64,000 nucleotides of DNA from Ramazzottius varieornatus (taxonomy: Eukaryota; Tardigrada; Eutardigrada; Parachela; Ramazzottiidae), in contig BDGG01000016.1 of NCBI GenBank assembly GCA_001949185.1, positions 496,001 through 560,000 of the forward strand, in the 5' to 3' direction. A program made the position numbers and the translations under genes. A model generated the notes under the pieces. It was given only the letters and a program-made list of their open reading frames with translations. It was not told the origin of the DNA and did no database searches. Numbering within the stretch: position 1 is the first letter of the stretch; each line of letters starts with the position of its first letter. This document shows positions 1 to 11,621 of this stretch, one piece after another.

Positions 1-104
1 GCACATTTTCGGACTGCGGGTTTTTATCGTTGCAGGATTGGTGACGGCTCTCGGTGCCCCATTGAGCCTGTGGTCTAGATCCAGGGAGAAACCTTTGAGT
101 GGAT

Positions 105-3100
105 ATGGCCAGTATGCAGGTTCGATTCCGAGTAATCGCGACTACCGCGGCGGACGTGATGGTCTTCGTCAGCGGAGGAGCTACAGAACTGGGCAGCTGG
201 AACCACGAAGATGCCGTCCCTCTTACCAAAGATACCCAGGAACGAAATGGAGCTCTGACAGAGGGGCAGTAAGTACCACAATCCATGTGTTTTTCCGTAT
301 GCGATGGGAAGCTTTAGAGTTACTCAGCTATACACACTCAACCCGCGCGGCACTGTTCACGAGTTGCGCGAGTTCGTCGGGGAACCGCTGTGGCTCACAT
401 GACGTTTCCCCGGTGCAGTCGCGCATGGCTTGACGGTTGCGCGCGAGTTTCTCACTATTCAGAAGACTTGATACTACTAGTTGTTTTTCCAGTGTTTTGT
501 TGGCCTGGCACATATTGATATCCAAATATGCCGACAGGCATGCTGGTTGTTTTACAGAGATCTCTGGACAACCACGATTACCCTTCCAGCCGACCATGAC
601 ATTGCCTACCGATACTTCATCGGTACTCAGAACGACTTACCCAACGGCAAGAGTGTTCGTCTGATTCGGCTCTTCGAAACACATCTGGAAGCCAGAACCT
701 TTCACACTCCCGTCACCAATGGACAGGTCCACGATGTCCATCAAGTGCCCGACACGTTCGGTCTCTTGAACGATACGGTACGCGTGAACGATCACTTTGT
801 GAGGAATTAGAATATTAATTTCCTTCTTCGCCAGGTTCGAGTGCAAAGGGGATGGTTGACGCACGAATCGGAGATACATCTGCGCTTTCTGGGCAACGCG
901 ATCTACTGGTGGAAGGCGCGGCATCGAACCAAGACCCACGCCATGAAGATCATCCCCATGGATCTGCGGTATCGCGAGCACGCCAGTGAAGAAGAGGAGG
1001 ACGAGATGAGTTTCCCACATGCACACGAACTGGAAGTGGCGATCTTGAATCAGAAGAACTGCCAGTTCGGGCCTCAGAAGAAGCATGGACAGGTCTTTAC
1101 CGATGACAGCATCGTGTTGTACCGCATGCGAGTTCTCGAACCATGCTTTATGGCGTACAGGTATGTGCTGTAATTACTCTTCCTGCTTGAATTCTTGAAT
1201 TCAACACAGTACTGTAAACATACGTACCATTTTTCTGATACTTTTTTTATGGCAGGTGCGACTTTTACGCCTGGGAGACCACGCCGAGTTCGCCCGAAGA
1301 CGCGGAGAACGAACCGGAACCTCGCCATGTGGGTTGCTGCTACATTCTTCCTCCCAGTGCCAAGGATACGTACGGTGACAGAACAGTCCTCATAAACGGC
1401 CAGAAACATCAGCCCATAGGTAATTCGAAACTGTGGTCACGTGAAACGTTTTCTTGTGACCTTGCCCGTGTGAAGTCGCGCATTTCCGCGCGTCGACACT
1501 CCTTTTTATTCGTTTGAAGTCGCGCATATGTGCGCGAGTGCACTTGGGTCGTTTGATTACCCACTAGTCTTCCGGTTCTTTGCAGGTCAGCTCTTTGTCC
1601 ACTTCATGCAAGTTCAGCCCTGCAAAGAAATCAGCTGTTCGTTGGAAGTCTCGTTCGCCAAATACTGGCGGAAACGGCAGAAGGCCTATGACATTGGCCA
1701 TCGTGGCAGTGGTAACTCCTTCTCGGTCAAAACGCAGTGCGCCAACATTCGTGAAAACACCATCGCGTCGTTGGCTTCCGCTGCTCGTAACGGCGCCGAC
1801 TTTGTCGAGTTTGACGTTCAGCTGTCCAAAGACAAAATACCGGTAAGAGTCAAGTCTCGCTCATCGCTCGTCCATCTTGTTATAGAATACAGAGTAGTAG
1901 CTAAACCCATTCAGAGCAGAATCCGACGTCGGCAAATGTGTTCACTCGGATCGTGTTCCCAACTGGCGCACGGTCCCTGACAATAATATCAAAAATGTAA
2001 GCCAGTTGAGACAACGGTTTGAGTGGAAATCGCGTACGTATCTCCCAAGTACAAAGAAGTAAACAAGAATTGAAGAGCCTACCTAATTTGAGTTATATTC
2101 CAGGTGATTTACCATGACTTCACTTGCTTCATTACCATGCGAAGACGGCACGGTTCGGGTGATAGTACATCCAGTACGTCATCTGTCGGGTCGACTTCCG
2201 GTTCTGACATTGGAGAGCTGTACGAGATGCCGGTGAAAGACCTGACTCTGCAGCAGCTGCACATGTTGAAGCTGAATCATGTCAGTGAGAAAGATGGCAG
2301 TACCAAGTACGACGTCGATGAGGACCACCAGCCTTTTCCTTCACTGGAAGTAGCCCTCAAAAACCTGGATGAGCACACGGGCTTCAACATCGAAGTCAAG
2401 TACCCGCTACCCTATAAGAACGGCAAACACGAAGCTGAGCATTACTTTGAACGCGGAGAGTTTGTCGATCAGATTCTCAAAGTGGTGTACAAGAACGCAC
2501 ATAACCGACGAATCATCTTTTCCTGCTTCGATCCTGACTGTTGTGCCATGTAAGCTTTTCAGTTTATCGTTTCTGTCCTTTTTTTACTTGAATCTCGATA
2601 CATGCGCCAGTTAATGCGGTAGGTAGTATTGCTTTCGTTTGAACCGGCGCACATATACATTGGAAATAATCCAAAAGATGCGAGAGTTGATCGGGGGGAT
2701 ATTGTCTAGTTGCACCAAGGTTGTACGGTATGACGAGCGCGTTTCACGTAAGAATAGCTTACCGTACTAATGAAGGCTCTGTTTCTTTTACATCAGGTTG
2801 CGCGTGAAGCAGAATAAGTACCCGGTGTCTTATTTGACGCACGGTGAGTTGACGTTATGGGAACCGTATGCCGATGCGAGAACCCAGACGACGAGGAACA
2901 CGGTCCACACCGCCATCGCTTACGATCTCATTGGAGTGAACGTTCACACGCTGGTTCGTGCTTTGATTGATGACTTTGTGAAATTATTTTTATTCGTTGT
3001 TGAATGTGAAATTTGTCTTGCAGAATATTTTGGAAAACGAGTGGTTAATGAAAGAAGCCAAGGAAGCTGGCCTGATTGTCATTGTATGGGGCGACGAGAA

Positions 3101-3266
3101 CAACAATCCGGCACTCATCCAGCAGCTTAGTGAACTGGGCGTCGACGGTGTCATTTACGATCGAATTGAAGACTTCAAGGAGGACAAGAACAGTGTCTTC
3201 CGACTGGAATATCAGGCTAAGCGAACACTGCTGGATCAACTGCGCGACGCCGGCTTCTCCCACTAA
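105..3266 (+). CDS. GPCPD1: Glycerophosphocholine phosphodiesterase (GPCPD1/GDE5-like), 8 exons
   Basis: This enzyme cleaves glycerophosphocholine to glycerol-3-phosphate and choline in the cytosol. The model joins 105..268, 558..777, 835..1160, 1256..1419, 1586..1842, 2104..2549, 2797..2953 and 3024..3266, and all phases agree, giving 658 aa (human protein 672 aa). The N-terminus is a CBM20-type starch-binding domain (about residues 1-115), with the conserved run KYRYF-like YRYFIGTQ. The GDPD barrel starts near residue 320 with GHRGSGN, then RENT, FVEFDVQLSK and IYHDFTC, which carry the catalytic His, Glu, Asp and His of the family. It ends with VIVWGDENNN and GVIYDRIEDF, typical of the last strands. 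The start is the first in-frame ATG of the CBM20 domain; another Met lies three codons further on. Residues 390-410 are a Ser/Thr/Gly-rich loop that seems lineage-specific. Identification is strong; the exact start is less certain. Confidence 0.95.
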
Positions 3267-3912
3267 CCCCATCTCCCATGACGGTTTTGAGTTTTAATCT
3301 TTTACTTCCAAGGCTGATTATGCTTTTTTTCCATTGAGATACCCTTCTGTCGTTCACTCCACAGAGAAATTTAGACCAATATATTTATGACGTCATTTGA
3401 ATAATTACCTAACCGCTACTTCTCCGCCAGAGACTGCGAGGGAACTTCTCGCCGGTATCTACCATCGCGTTTGATTTTCTCCATAGCGCGCCATTACAGT
3501 GTGGGTGTTTTTCTCCTCGTTTCTATTTATTTGAGCTTTGGTGTGTGGTGCTCTTCGTCTGTACTTGCCTTTTAGTTCTGCTGACAGTCGCGGTTTCCCG
3601 GTGAATTCGTCACTTCCACCTTTCCAGTGCTGGAGAAGTCCAAGACAAGAAAGAAGGTCTCGGTCAATTAAACTGTCAGCTGATGGTTCCATCACGAGAA
3701 AGCTCAATCATCCGAGTTTAGATCGACAGAAACAATAGGATGAAAATCAAACCAAAAAAACCAAGTCCTGCCAACTGATGTCATTCACTAGGCAGCTATC
3801 ATTCTCGCTCACGAACGACACTTCTACTGTAAAAAACTGCGAGGTTTGTCCGGACAAAATGTGAAACTCGCTTAGGGTCAAAGAGGGATTGGCATGGTCA
3901 AAGTCGCTCTTT
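3267..3912. other. Intergenic, no gene seen
   Basis: This stretch lies between the convergent 3' ends of GPCPD1 and the L12 gene. It should hold both 3' UTRs. I see no conserved coding segment, repeat or RNA gene. Confidence 0.6.
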
Positions 3913-4982
3913 CTAATCCATCTCAACAGTTCCACCGGCTGCTTCGAGTTGGGCTTTGAGTTTCTCAGCCTCATCTTTGGGTATATCACCACGAACCACC
4001 TGTGGCAGCGACTCGACATACTTCTTGGCCTACAAGTCACAAAACAGCTGCTAGCTCCGTCTGGAACATTCAATTTTTCATGAGATTTTGAAGCGACGAG
4101 CAGCATTCGGAGCAACCGTACCTGTACAAGATTCATGCCTTCAACAAGGCTCTTTATTTCCTTGATCAACTGCACCTTCTTCGTATCGTCGAATTTGGTC
4201 AGTCGGATCGTGAAGGCAGATTTTTCCTTCTTCTTCAGCGTTGCGGCTTCTTCATCCCCCTAGAACACGCCATTTCAAAATCACGATAACGAGCACATAC
4301 TAAACCGTGTTTTCGGAATAACCAACCGCTTGTGGAGCTGCAGCTGCTGCTGCGGGAGCAGCGCTCATGAATGCCTGATCAGGAATCTTCAACGTTTTCT
4401 GTAAAATCAATCCGTGATATTGTAATGTACACGAAAGACTAGAAGAGCAACTCCTCCGAGTACCTTCAACAGTTCGGTGAGGTCCGCCACCTCGGCTAAG
4501 GTAAGCTGCGAAATCTCGTTCACCAACGTCGTGATTTTAGAGGTATGTTGTTTAGCGGCACCGGAAGGTTGAGGTGGCGGAAATGGATCTTCGGTTTCTT
4601 TGGGAAGAGCTTGACTTTGATGCCGTACGCAAACGTTCGCAATAGCAGTACATGCTCCTGGGTTGGGAAAACTCAGAGTACTACCAGCATGAAGGGGCAA
4701 GATTGTCCCAGACCTGCTCAAGAGAATACTGTACAATATTGACTTTACTGTCAACAAACATACATGACTGACTTCGCGCTGGACGTCATACAAACTAACT
4801 GTAAACATTAGCCAAGTATGACGTCACACGTCAACCAGATCCAGGACTGGTATGCCCGGTAACAGCACGTAGGTAACAGTAAACGGCCATTCTTTCGTAT
4901 CAGCAACATAGCTGAGCTAACCTTACCTTGACGCAAGTCCCCTGCAGTTCTGAAGTATGGAGAAAATCGCTCGGGAAGACAT
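3913..4982 (-). CDS. MRPL12: Mitochondrial ribosomal protein L12 (bL12m), 5 exons
   Basis: This is the mitochondrial large-subunit stalk protein that recruits translation factors. Minus-strand exons run 4982..4927, 4713..4464, 4398..4327, 4259..4122 and 4029..3913, phase-consistent, giving 210 aa (human 198 aa). Residues 1-45 look like a mitochondrial targeting peptide: basic, Ser/Ala-rich, no acidic residues, starting [15 protein letters not shown]. The N-terminal dimerisation helix includes [17 protein letters not shown]. An Ala/Pro hinge follows ([13 protein letters not shown]). The C-terminal factor-binding domain has [20 protein letters not shown], then KIVE-like [19 protein letters not shown], and ends AAGGTVEMD. 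The first acceptor (CAG before 4713) was chosen because it keeps the exon-1 frame; an acceptor at 4658 would not. Confidence 0.94.
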
Positions 4983-6728
4983 TTCGTGCACGCTAAATTC
5001 GCTGCTGCGGTTTCTACGGCGGTTAATCCACTTCCAGCTCTGCAAGTCACAGCTCAGAATGCACTTCAGCGTATGTACCTTGGGTGTTCCGGTCACAAGG
5101 TTCAAGAACAGTTTCTGTCAAGGATCGAGATCAGACAATTCAGAGAAGTCTGAGAATAGCAAAGTAATCTACAGTTGCGTACAAGAATTTCTGCATAGCA
5201 GGCTTCACAGGGGAGCTCGGACAAAGTCAAAGGCAACCTGCGATGGCGTGCTACTGCGCATGTCAACATGAAGATATGGTAGACCGTTACTTTCAAAGTC
5301 TGAATGAACTGGATGATAATCACGTCATAGACGCACCGGGAGGCTCGCATGGAAAGGGGAAGCTGAGAACCTCTCGACGCTCTCCTCGATCCTTTTGGTT
5401 TGCGACTTCATGTGTTTCCAAATTCCGACGAAAAACCTTAGTAGTCGAAATGCCTTTTCTTGGATCCTTCAAGCGCAAAACGCCGAGCGGGGGCACGTTC
5501 AAATGACTTCCAGTCTTCCGGGTTCGCTGAAGTTCTTTTCAAACGTTACTGTTTCAATGCAGTTTAACACGCAAAAAAAGTCGAGGGCAGAACGTTGGGC
5601 CATTTAATTAACTTAAATAATGAGAATAAACACAACAGCTAAAGAGTATCAAAACAAAATACGCGCATAAAGGAAAACTCAAGCAGATCAAAATGGCATC
5701 GGTCGGGTGTCACCGCGAGTAATATGGTTTTGCATCAAAAAAGAGAAAAACAAACAGCCAAGTATACAACAGAGAACAGAGTATATGCAGTACTGTCACG
5801 CTCTAGAACATCAGTCAACGAGGTATTTTTGTACTTTTGAGAGAAAGAAGGAAGCATCACGTTGCGGGACTACACGGCTAAGCGAGGTACTAAGATATTA
5901 AAGGCTATGGCGTTCACAGGTCAGAAAGCAAAAACGCAGCACAACAGTACAGTAACAGGATCCACAGCCTCTTTCATTCTCCGACTTCCCTTCTTCTATC
6001 CGGCAGGTTCAGGTAGCAAAGTACATCAAAGGAGACAAGTCTGGATAAAGCAGAATAGTGCAACTTGGAACGAGGGAGTAAAGAGCTTCGGATCAGTCGT
6101 TGATTCTTGATTGATCCACAGTTTCCCCAGCTCGTTTGTTCTTCCTCTGGTCAACACAACACCAGTAACAGGATTCAGCAAACAACAGCAACGCTATACA
6201 AACAGTAAACTTGTGCCCATGATGCGCAGCAAAAGGCCATAATAAGGAAGAGGGAATAAGAATAACGTCATAAATAACAAGAAAAAAACACTGGTCGTTA
6301 AAAATTCAAAAAAGCTGCGAAGTTTCTTTTTACCAGTTTTCACAAGATTTTTTTGGCTTGCAACCTTTTAGTCATTATCAACCGCACAGTTATAACCATA
6401 AATGAGCCATAATAATGATAATAAACAGTTTTAGAAACAAAAACCTCTTAGTCAACCAAACCGAAGAAACTTTCTTCCGTCCATCACAGCTCTTTCCACC
6501 TTCTTTCTTTCTGCTCTCTTTTCTCACCGGCACCAGCAAATCAAAGATCCGTCAGTCTGTATAGAAGAGGTCAGGAAGGAATCCAGAACACCAACAGTGA
6601 AGACAACGAGTCAACGAGGAAGAAGAGTAGCAAGAAGAGAACATCGAAACAACACTGTTCACCAGAGGTAGTTCACCAAGGCGCTTACCACAGTAACAGC
6701 CAGACATCACAGACAGGACTTGTCGCTT
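4983..6728. other. Intergenic, probable 5' region of MRPL12 and 3' UTR of the TRIM-NHL gene
   Basis: There is no supported coding exon. The part from about 6100 to 6728 lies downstream of the TRIM-NHL stop and is AC-rich on the plus strand, consistent with a long 3' UTR. I see no repeat family shared with the rest of the window. Confidence 0.5.
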
Positions 6729-9700
6729 TCAGTATTCGCACTTGACCAGGTTCTTCAGCGAGGAACTGGTCGCCATACCCATGAAGTCACTTCCGTTCGG
6801 CACCAGACTGTGCCCGACATTGCCACCGTTACCCAGACTGCGTAGCGACGAGGAAGAGTGCGCAGTGTGGAGGAGACCGTCGTTCACTACGGGGTAATTG
6901 TTACCAAAGGTGGCGAAACGGTATACGTAAACCTGCAAAGAGACAGCCACCATTAACAACCCAACATTTGGGTGGACGGCAAACGAACTAAGTTAGCAAG
7001 GTTGATCTCCCAGTGGCGCACATTTTGATGTTACTAGCTGAAAGCATGCGTCACTCAGAGAAGCGATCTTGTCAAGTTTTCCAGCGGCGCACCCCTTCAG
7101 CCGATAACACTGGAAATCTGCGCTACTTAGGAAATCAATCTTATCGAGTTCGTTTGCCCAGTTCCGAAAACTTTTTATGAACTTTTTTACCACAGATTTT
7201 CTTTGTTTAAGTCTCACAGAATATTTTGAAAAGTATTTCAGGCCGAAGTGAATATACCTTGTAGTCTTTGCTGGCCAGCACGACGCTGCCTTCATCCATC
7301 AGCGTCACATCAAAGCACTGCGCATGCTTGACTCTGCTTTCGTATGCGCTGATCAACGTTCCGTCCTGAGCAAAGATGGTCAGGTTGAAGTTGTTATGGT
7401 TGTCCGCCACGACGACCTGGCCGCGCTCCGTGATGCACACACCGATGGGGAAGTTGGTAACACCTTCCCCGCCAATCTGACGCAAGAAGATGCCGTGATA
7501 GTTGAAGACCTTGACGCAGTGGGCGCGGTTGTCGGAAATGAAGATCTCCTCGTTGTCATTGGCCGCCACTCCGTTGGGAAACTCCAGGTGCTGCGAGCAG
7601 GAAAACTTGCTGTAGATGCGTCCGTTCGGCTCGAAAATGACCACTCGCATCACTTTACCTGTAACAACAAACAGACAGGTGGTAAACAAAGGCCGCTGTA
7701 ACAGTTTGCTATACCTGCATACTCCTCTTCATTAAGCCAGCCCAACAACGTGTATGCAGGTACGTGCGGAGAAAAGGAAAGCAGTGTTTAAGCACCTGCA
7801 TACCAAACCCACTGTGTACAGCCACGGATCCTCGCATGCATGTGCTCGAAAGAGTTACTTCACTTTAGGTTGTTAACACAACATCTACAGTAAAGGAACA
7901 TCAGAACTTACACTCAACGACGATGACTCTGCCTCGGTGGTCCACCGTGATGCCTCGTGGATGTTGGAGGATATCTGCGCCGAACTTGCGGACGAAGACG
8001 CCGTACTGGTTGTAGACCTGGATCTGATGCGTCGGTGAGCGTTCCGTGACTACGACATCACCGTTCCGCGCCACCGCCACACGGTTGGGGTACAGCATCT
8101 GCCCGTCCCGTTTACCGCACTCGCCAAAAGCAAACTTGAAGCGTCCTTCGTGATCAAAGATCTGCACGCGGTGGTTGTTAGTGTCGGCCACCAGAATGTC
8201 GCGGTTACCGTTGACCGCCACTCCCGACGGCTCGGAAAATTGCCCATCACCCTGAAATCAACTCAAAAAACGTCAGGCTCTAATCCACACCTATCAGCCC
8301 AGCTTGCGCTTCGCAGAAACAAAAAGAAGAAACCCGAAAACTAAGACAGGAAGTTCTCGACGAGCAACGATAAGGTCTAATCGGTTCGAATTTTCAAAAA
8401 AACCCACGTTTTCAGACTTCCAACTCATATTTAATCAATTACTCACCGTGCCAAAGTCGCCGAACTTTGCGACGTAAGCCATCTTGGTCCGACGGATGGT
8501 CTGGCGAGCAGGACTGAGTGGTGGGTAGCCCTTGCTCGAACCGTTGTCGTCGGCCACGATGGTGTCGGCGCTGTTGTTGAAGAATGTGTCGGCGTTGGAC
8601 GAAGCCGAAGATCCTCCGTCAGTCCACACTGATGGCGACTTGTCGTACATGGAAGCACCCAAGTCCGAGTTGGTCGGGACGAAAGGCAGGCTGTACATGG
8701 CGGAAGTCGTCATGTTGCGCTTGACCATGTTGGTGGATGGCAGAGCTCGATCGTAGCCGCTCAACGGATTCATGTTACCTGTCGCACCTGAGAAACCACA
8801 GAAAACCGTGTTTAAAATAACTCACTGAACTTTTCAGTTAGAAATTCAAATAGCGCATAAAACCATATTTGTTTCAACGGTATCCAAGTTTTTGGATTTG
8901 GAAGCTCCGAGACTCGACAGGAACCTTTCGCAAGAGGCGCACTCTGTCGGTCAACAACACGGACAGCGTGCGCCACTGGGAAAACCGACTCCACAAGATT
9001 GTTTCTCTAACTGGCGCAGAAGTTTTATTAGCTAAAATTATGCACCATTTTGGAACACTCTTGTCGAGTTTGTTTGCCGAGCTCCCGTTTTACCACTCAC
9101 AATCCTCAAAGTTAAGAAAGTGATTTTGACTATTTTCAATACTTTGGTCTTAAGGAAGGTTTCAGAAAATGTTTGGAGTGACGGAATGGAATTTAGAAAA
9201 AATTGAAGATTTTTCTGCACCGAAGGGGAAGGTGTTCTGAGCACTGGCCACACCATTGCCAATATCACCCATGCCTCCCATGTTCGCCATGGATGGAATG
9301 GAGCGTTGTGAAGGGCCGTTTATGTTGGTCATTCTCTCCAGACTGTTTCGCTGCTTGACGTTCTGAGCAGTGCGGCCATTGGGGTTGGTTTCCGAGGGAC
9401 TTTTCTTGTGGATGAAGCCGTACGAGTTCTGGACGCTGGACTGGATGGCTTGATAGTTGGTCACGAACTGAATGTCGCCGCTCCAGGCACCGGCACTCTC
9501 CGTCTGGGTCGAGACGATGTTGTCCGTCATGGCCCGCAGTTGACGCTTGAAGAGGAGGACTTCCGCTTCGCTGGCATAGGACAGCAGTCGGTCCATGAAG
9601 TGGCACACATTGGTCAGTCGGCGGTTCGCGTCGGCCAGTCGCTCCTGTGCAACAAACAAGACAACATTCGGAAAAATCTTCTCTTTTGTATGACATACTT

Positions 9701-11621
9701 ACAACATCGTAAAGCCTAAGTCATACAATGTAAAATGATTGGGACAAAATATTAGAAAAAGTTCAATGTAGGATATTTTGAGAAACATCCTTAGTGGAAT
9801 TTTCATCAAGGTTCCAGTTCTGTTGGTAAAGTTAGAGTTCTGTAAATGGCTGATCAATTTTTGAACGAGCCAAGGCTACACTGATTACGTCACGATGACG
9901 TAAAGAGGGTAGCCTGATGCTGGGAGAAAATCTCCAATGGTTACGGTTGCTTCGCATTCCGGATGCAAAATGCTATCAAGATCCTACCAAATTTGTTCCT
10001 TTCACTTGATTTTTACCATACTCGTCGTACCTGCATGATGTTCATGTTGGACTGCTTCTCGTCATACATGTTATCCAGACTTTGCAGCAGTTCATCGCGG
10101 CGTTCCTTGAGGACCTGCCCGTAGAACTGAAAGGTGTCCTCGATGGCAGTCTGGGCCGTGTGGTATCCCGCCGCCATGCGCACTCTGGAAGCTTCGCCAG
10201 CCACTCCGTTCAGCTCTTCGGCCTTTGCTTGTGCGTACTCTTTCATCTGCATCAGTGAAGCAATCTCGCGCTGACCCACCTACGTGAAGAATAGAAAAGT
10301 ATTCAGCTCAACGTGCATCGTTCACCTCGATGAACTAACGCATCATGGACAGAGTTGCGCGGACTCAGATAACCGCCCCGACCGAGTATCGCACAGCGGA
10401 AAAGAGTCAGGGAAGAGACGTTTACGTACCTCGACGATGGTCGTCACTTCGTGAGCCGTTTTGGGATGCCCACTATCCACACAATCTTTACAAACCGGAA
10501 TATCACAGCTTTTACAGAAATACTCCAACCGTTCTGTCGGATGCGCCGGACACGGCACCACTGGCTTCTCGAAAGGATTGAAAACGATGTCTCCACCCGC
10601 CTGCAAAACATGCATTTATTAAAATTTACAGGTTCAATCTCCTCATCGATCATACCTAGCAGCTGCGTTTTCAACAAAATGCGCCACTCATACATCAAAC
10701 AGGATCAAGTGGCGCATCCGAGTAAGATAATTACGTGAGGAATGCGCCACTTCAACCAGCCTACCACCCGACAAAATGGGGCATACATTATCCCAGATGA
10801 AATGGCGCATTCAGCACTTATCCCGAGCGTCAAAATACGCGAGTATTGGAAGTCGAGTGACTTTACCTGAAAACCGAAGGCGTTGCTGGCATTGTTTCGG
10901 AAGTCGTTGAGGGGAAAGACACGATGGCGACTGAAGCAGTGCATCAGCTGGTGAGCGACAACGCACGACGAGCACAGCAAGTTCATGCAGTCGACACACT
11001 GGGCCTGGGCGAACTTGTCCTGGTTCTTGCAGGCCGTGCACAGTAGCGCAGCCCGACTGGCCACACTGCCCACCCCGTTGCTGCCTCCCAACAGACGCAT
11101 CATACCGTAGTCCGGCAGAAGGTCCTTGGGTCCATTGAGGGGAATCTTGGTCAGCATGTGGCACTCGGGACAAGCCAGACGATCACCGCCATCAGCTGCC
11201 ACCAGGTTTTCCAAACACGGTAGGCAGAATGAGTGAAGACACGACAACACCTACAAAACACGTTCTAAAGATTCAACGTTTGTTCCAATTGAATATTCCA
11301 AGGAAACGAGAAACCGACCACAAAAATAATCTGTAAACAATTTCACAACCAAATAAGTAAACGAAAAGTCAAGAGCAAATTGGATAATATAATTTCTAAA
11401 TTTCGAGAGATTTCGGACGTTTTTGCTTAGGGTACCTTTGGTGAGCGGAACGTTTCGGCGCAAACGGTACAATGCAGCTTCATGTCGCTGCCAGCAGAGC
11501 CATGGTCCGACGCAAGCGAATTAGTGGGCGAGGTACGCTGCCCAGTAAGAGAAGAACTACCACAGCCGGCCATATCGTCCGACGACGACAAAGAAGAAGC
11601 ACTTGGAGACAGCGATGTCAT
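6729..11621 (-). CDS. brat: Brat-type TRIM-NHL protein with intact RING, 9 coding exons
   Basis: Brat-family proteins bind mRNA through their NHL propeller and repress translation, controlling growth and cell fate. Exons (minus): 11621..11436, 11250..10867, 10600..10430, 10279..10031, 9644..9221, 8787..8447, 8251..7912, 7658..7258, 6932..6729; 899 aa, all phases consistent. Domain order: Ser-rich N-terminus; C3HC4 RING from Cys51 (CTVC, CLHSFCLPC, CPEC); B-box1 about 132-176 (CTACK, CVDC, CSSC); B-box2 about 207-245 (CPAHPTERLEYFCKSCD); coiled coil about 250-430; linker; six-bladed NHL from about 570 with KFGDFG, SEPSGVAVNG, VADTNNHRVQIFD, QHPRGITVD and VKHAQCFDVTLMDEG. It then extends past the usual propeller end VYVYRFATFG by about 60 Ser/Gly-rich residues. 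Drosophila Brat lacks the RING. The donor at 9220 (GTGCAG) is the least sure junction. An upstream GTG-initiated extension was rejected because an in-frame stop precedes it. Confidence 0.94.
6972..7170. repeat. GGCGCAC/GTGCGCC inverted-repeat element, two units, intronic
   Basis: Two adjacent degenerate units of the dispersed fold-back family described in the findings. Arms read like GTGGCGCAC and GTGCGTCAC or GTGCGCC, followed by GATCTTGTCAAG and ATCGAGTTCGTTTGCC. The pair lies wholly inside the last intron of the TRIM-NHL gene. Confidence 0.7.
8911..9085. repeat. GGCGCAC/GTGCGCC inverted-repeat element, intronic
   Basis: This copy carries AGAGGCGCACTC, then GCGTGCGCCACTGGGAAAAC and CTTGTCGAGTTTGTTTGCCG. 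It sits inside the TRIM-NHL intron between 8788 and 9220. Confidence 0.7.
10678..10812. repeat. Cluster of TGCGCCACT half-units, intronic
   Basis: Four copies of the core (TGCGCCACT or AGTGGCGCA, with one AATGGCGCA) alternate in orientation within 135 bp. They lie in the TRIM-NHL intron 10601-10866. They look like a degraded or rearranged member of the same fold-back family. Confidence 0.55.
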
